A stretch of 64,000 nt of DNA. Origin: Odiellus spinosus (taxonomy: Eukaryota > Arthropoda > Arachnida > Opiliones > Phalangiidae). The first letter of the stretch is position 1. Each line of letters begins with the position of its first letter. Below the pieces are notes generated by a model, which was not told where the DNA came from, searched no databases, and was given only the letters and a program-made list of their open reading frames with translations. Position numbers and translations under genes: made by a program. Location of the stretch: contig CAWUCO010000268.1 in assembly GCA_963920705.1 (NCBI GenBank), positions 744,001 to 808,000 of the forward strand. The letters are read 5' to 3'. This document shows positions 63,849 to 64,000 of the stretch, in pieces.

Positions 63849-64000
63849 AGTCAAATTTCAGATTTTAAAAATTCGCTTATTGATATTAGATGTTTTTTGA
63901 ATTGTCCATATTTTCCATGTTTTTCAACGGATTTTCCAAAACTCTTGTTTTTTAGATAGACCAATATTTGCTCTTTCGAGTGGTCTTAATTTTGTCTAAA
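63849..64000. repeat. 383-bp satellite DNA, resumed after the insertion
   Basis: The text from AGTCAAATTTCAG onward is the exact continuation of the monomer broken at 58467. It includes the cttattgatattag variant and the second inverted-repeat arm, and it runs to the window end. The phase is kept, so the 5.4-kb segment is an insertion into one monomer and not the edge of the array. Because flanking and inserted bases overlap (AAT on both sides), the true junction could lie anywhere from 63846 to 63849. Confidence 0.96.

Noticed and set aside
1-64000. tRNA, rRNA, snRNA genes or telomeric repeats
   Set aside because: No cloverleaf-compatible A and B boxes, no conserved rRNA segments and no TTAGG- or TTAGGG-type tracts were seen on either strand.

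Overview
The window is almost entirely eukaryotic satellite DNA. No intact gene is supported. The organism is probably an animal, most likely an arthropod: the sequence is strongly A+T-rich, it holds a kilobase-scale array of one tandem monomer, and it carries a non-coding transposable-element insertion with long inverted repeats. No species or lineage can be named from the sequence alone.

Layout. From base 1 to 58467 there are about 152 head-to-tail copies of one 383-bp monomer. The array was already running at base 1. At 58468 one monomer is interrupted by a 5.4-kb insertion. The same monomer resumes in phase at about 63849 and the satellite continues to the end of the window.

The monomer is itself highly structured. 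Monomer bases 127-233 and 295-401 (numbered from the first copy) form a long imperfect inverted repeat, about 80% identical by eye. A second, shorter stem-loop lies at bases 21-79. The many 60-residue open frames in the array are by-products of this repeat. They start at TTG, cannot continue from one monomer to the next because 383 is not a multiple of 3, and are not genes.

Monomer variants are arranged in higher-order repeats of 2, 3, 4, 6, 8 and 10 monomers that change along the array. The first 8.7 kb has a private variant. Two tandem 8-monomer duplications lie at 25.3-31.5 kb and 40.7-46.8 kb. Part of the second one recurs near 55 kb.

The insertion is layered. It opens with a fold-back element resembling a MITE (58468-59246). 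Its 211-bp inverted arms are followed by an extra tandem copy of the outer 145 bp of the right arm. Next comes about 2.3 kb of unassigned DNA, then a 16-bp minisatellite (61550-61708). Last come two diverged direct copies of a 0.7-0.8-kb module (61777-62564 and 63141-63848), each ending in the same 24-bp perfect palindrome. The DNA between these two modules (62565-63140) holds a minus-strand, coding-like fragment with a TATA-like box upstream. I read this as a host gene 5' end trapped between two copies of a transposon terminus, as in read-through capture by rolling-circle (Helitron-like) elements. That interpretation is inference. The canonical Helitron ends are not visible and no transposase is encoded.
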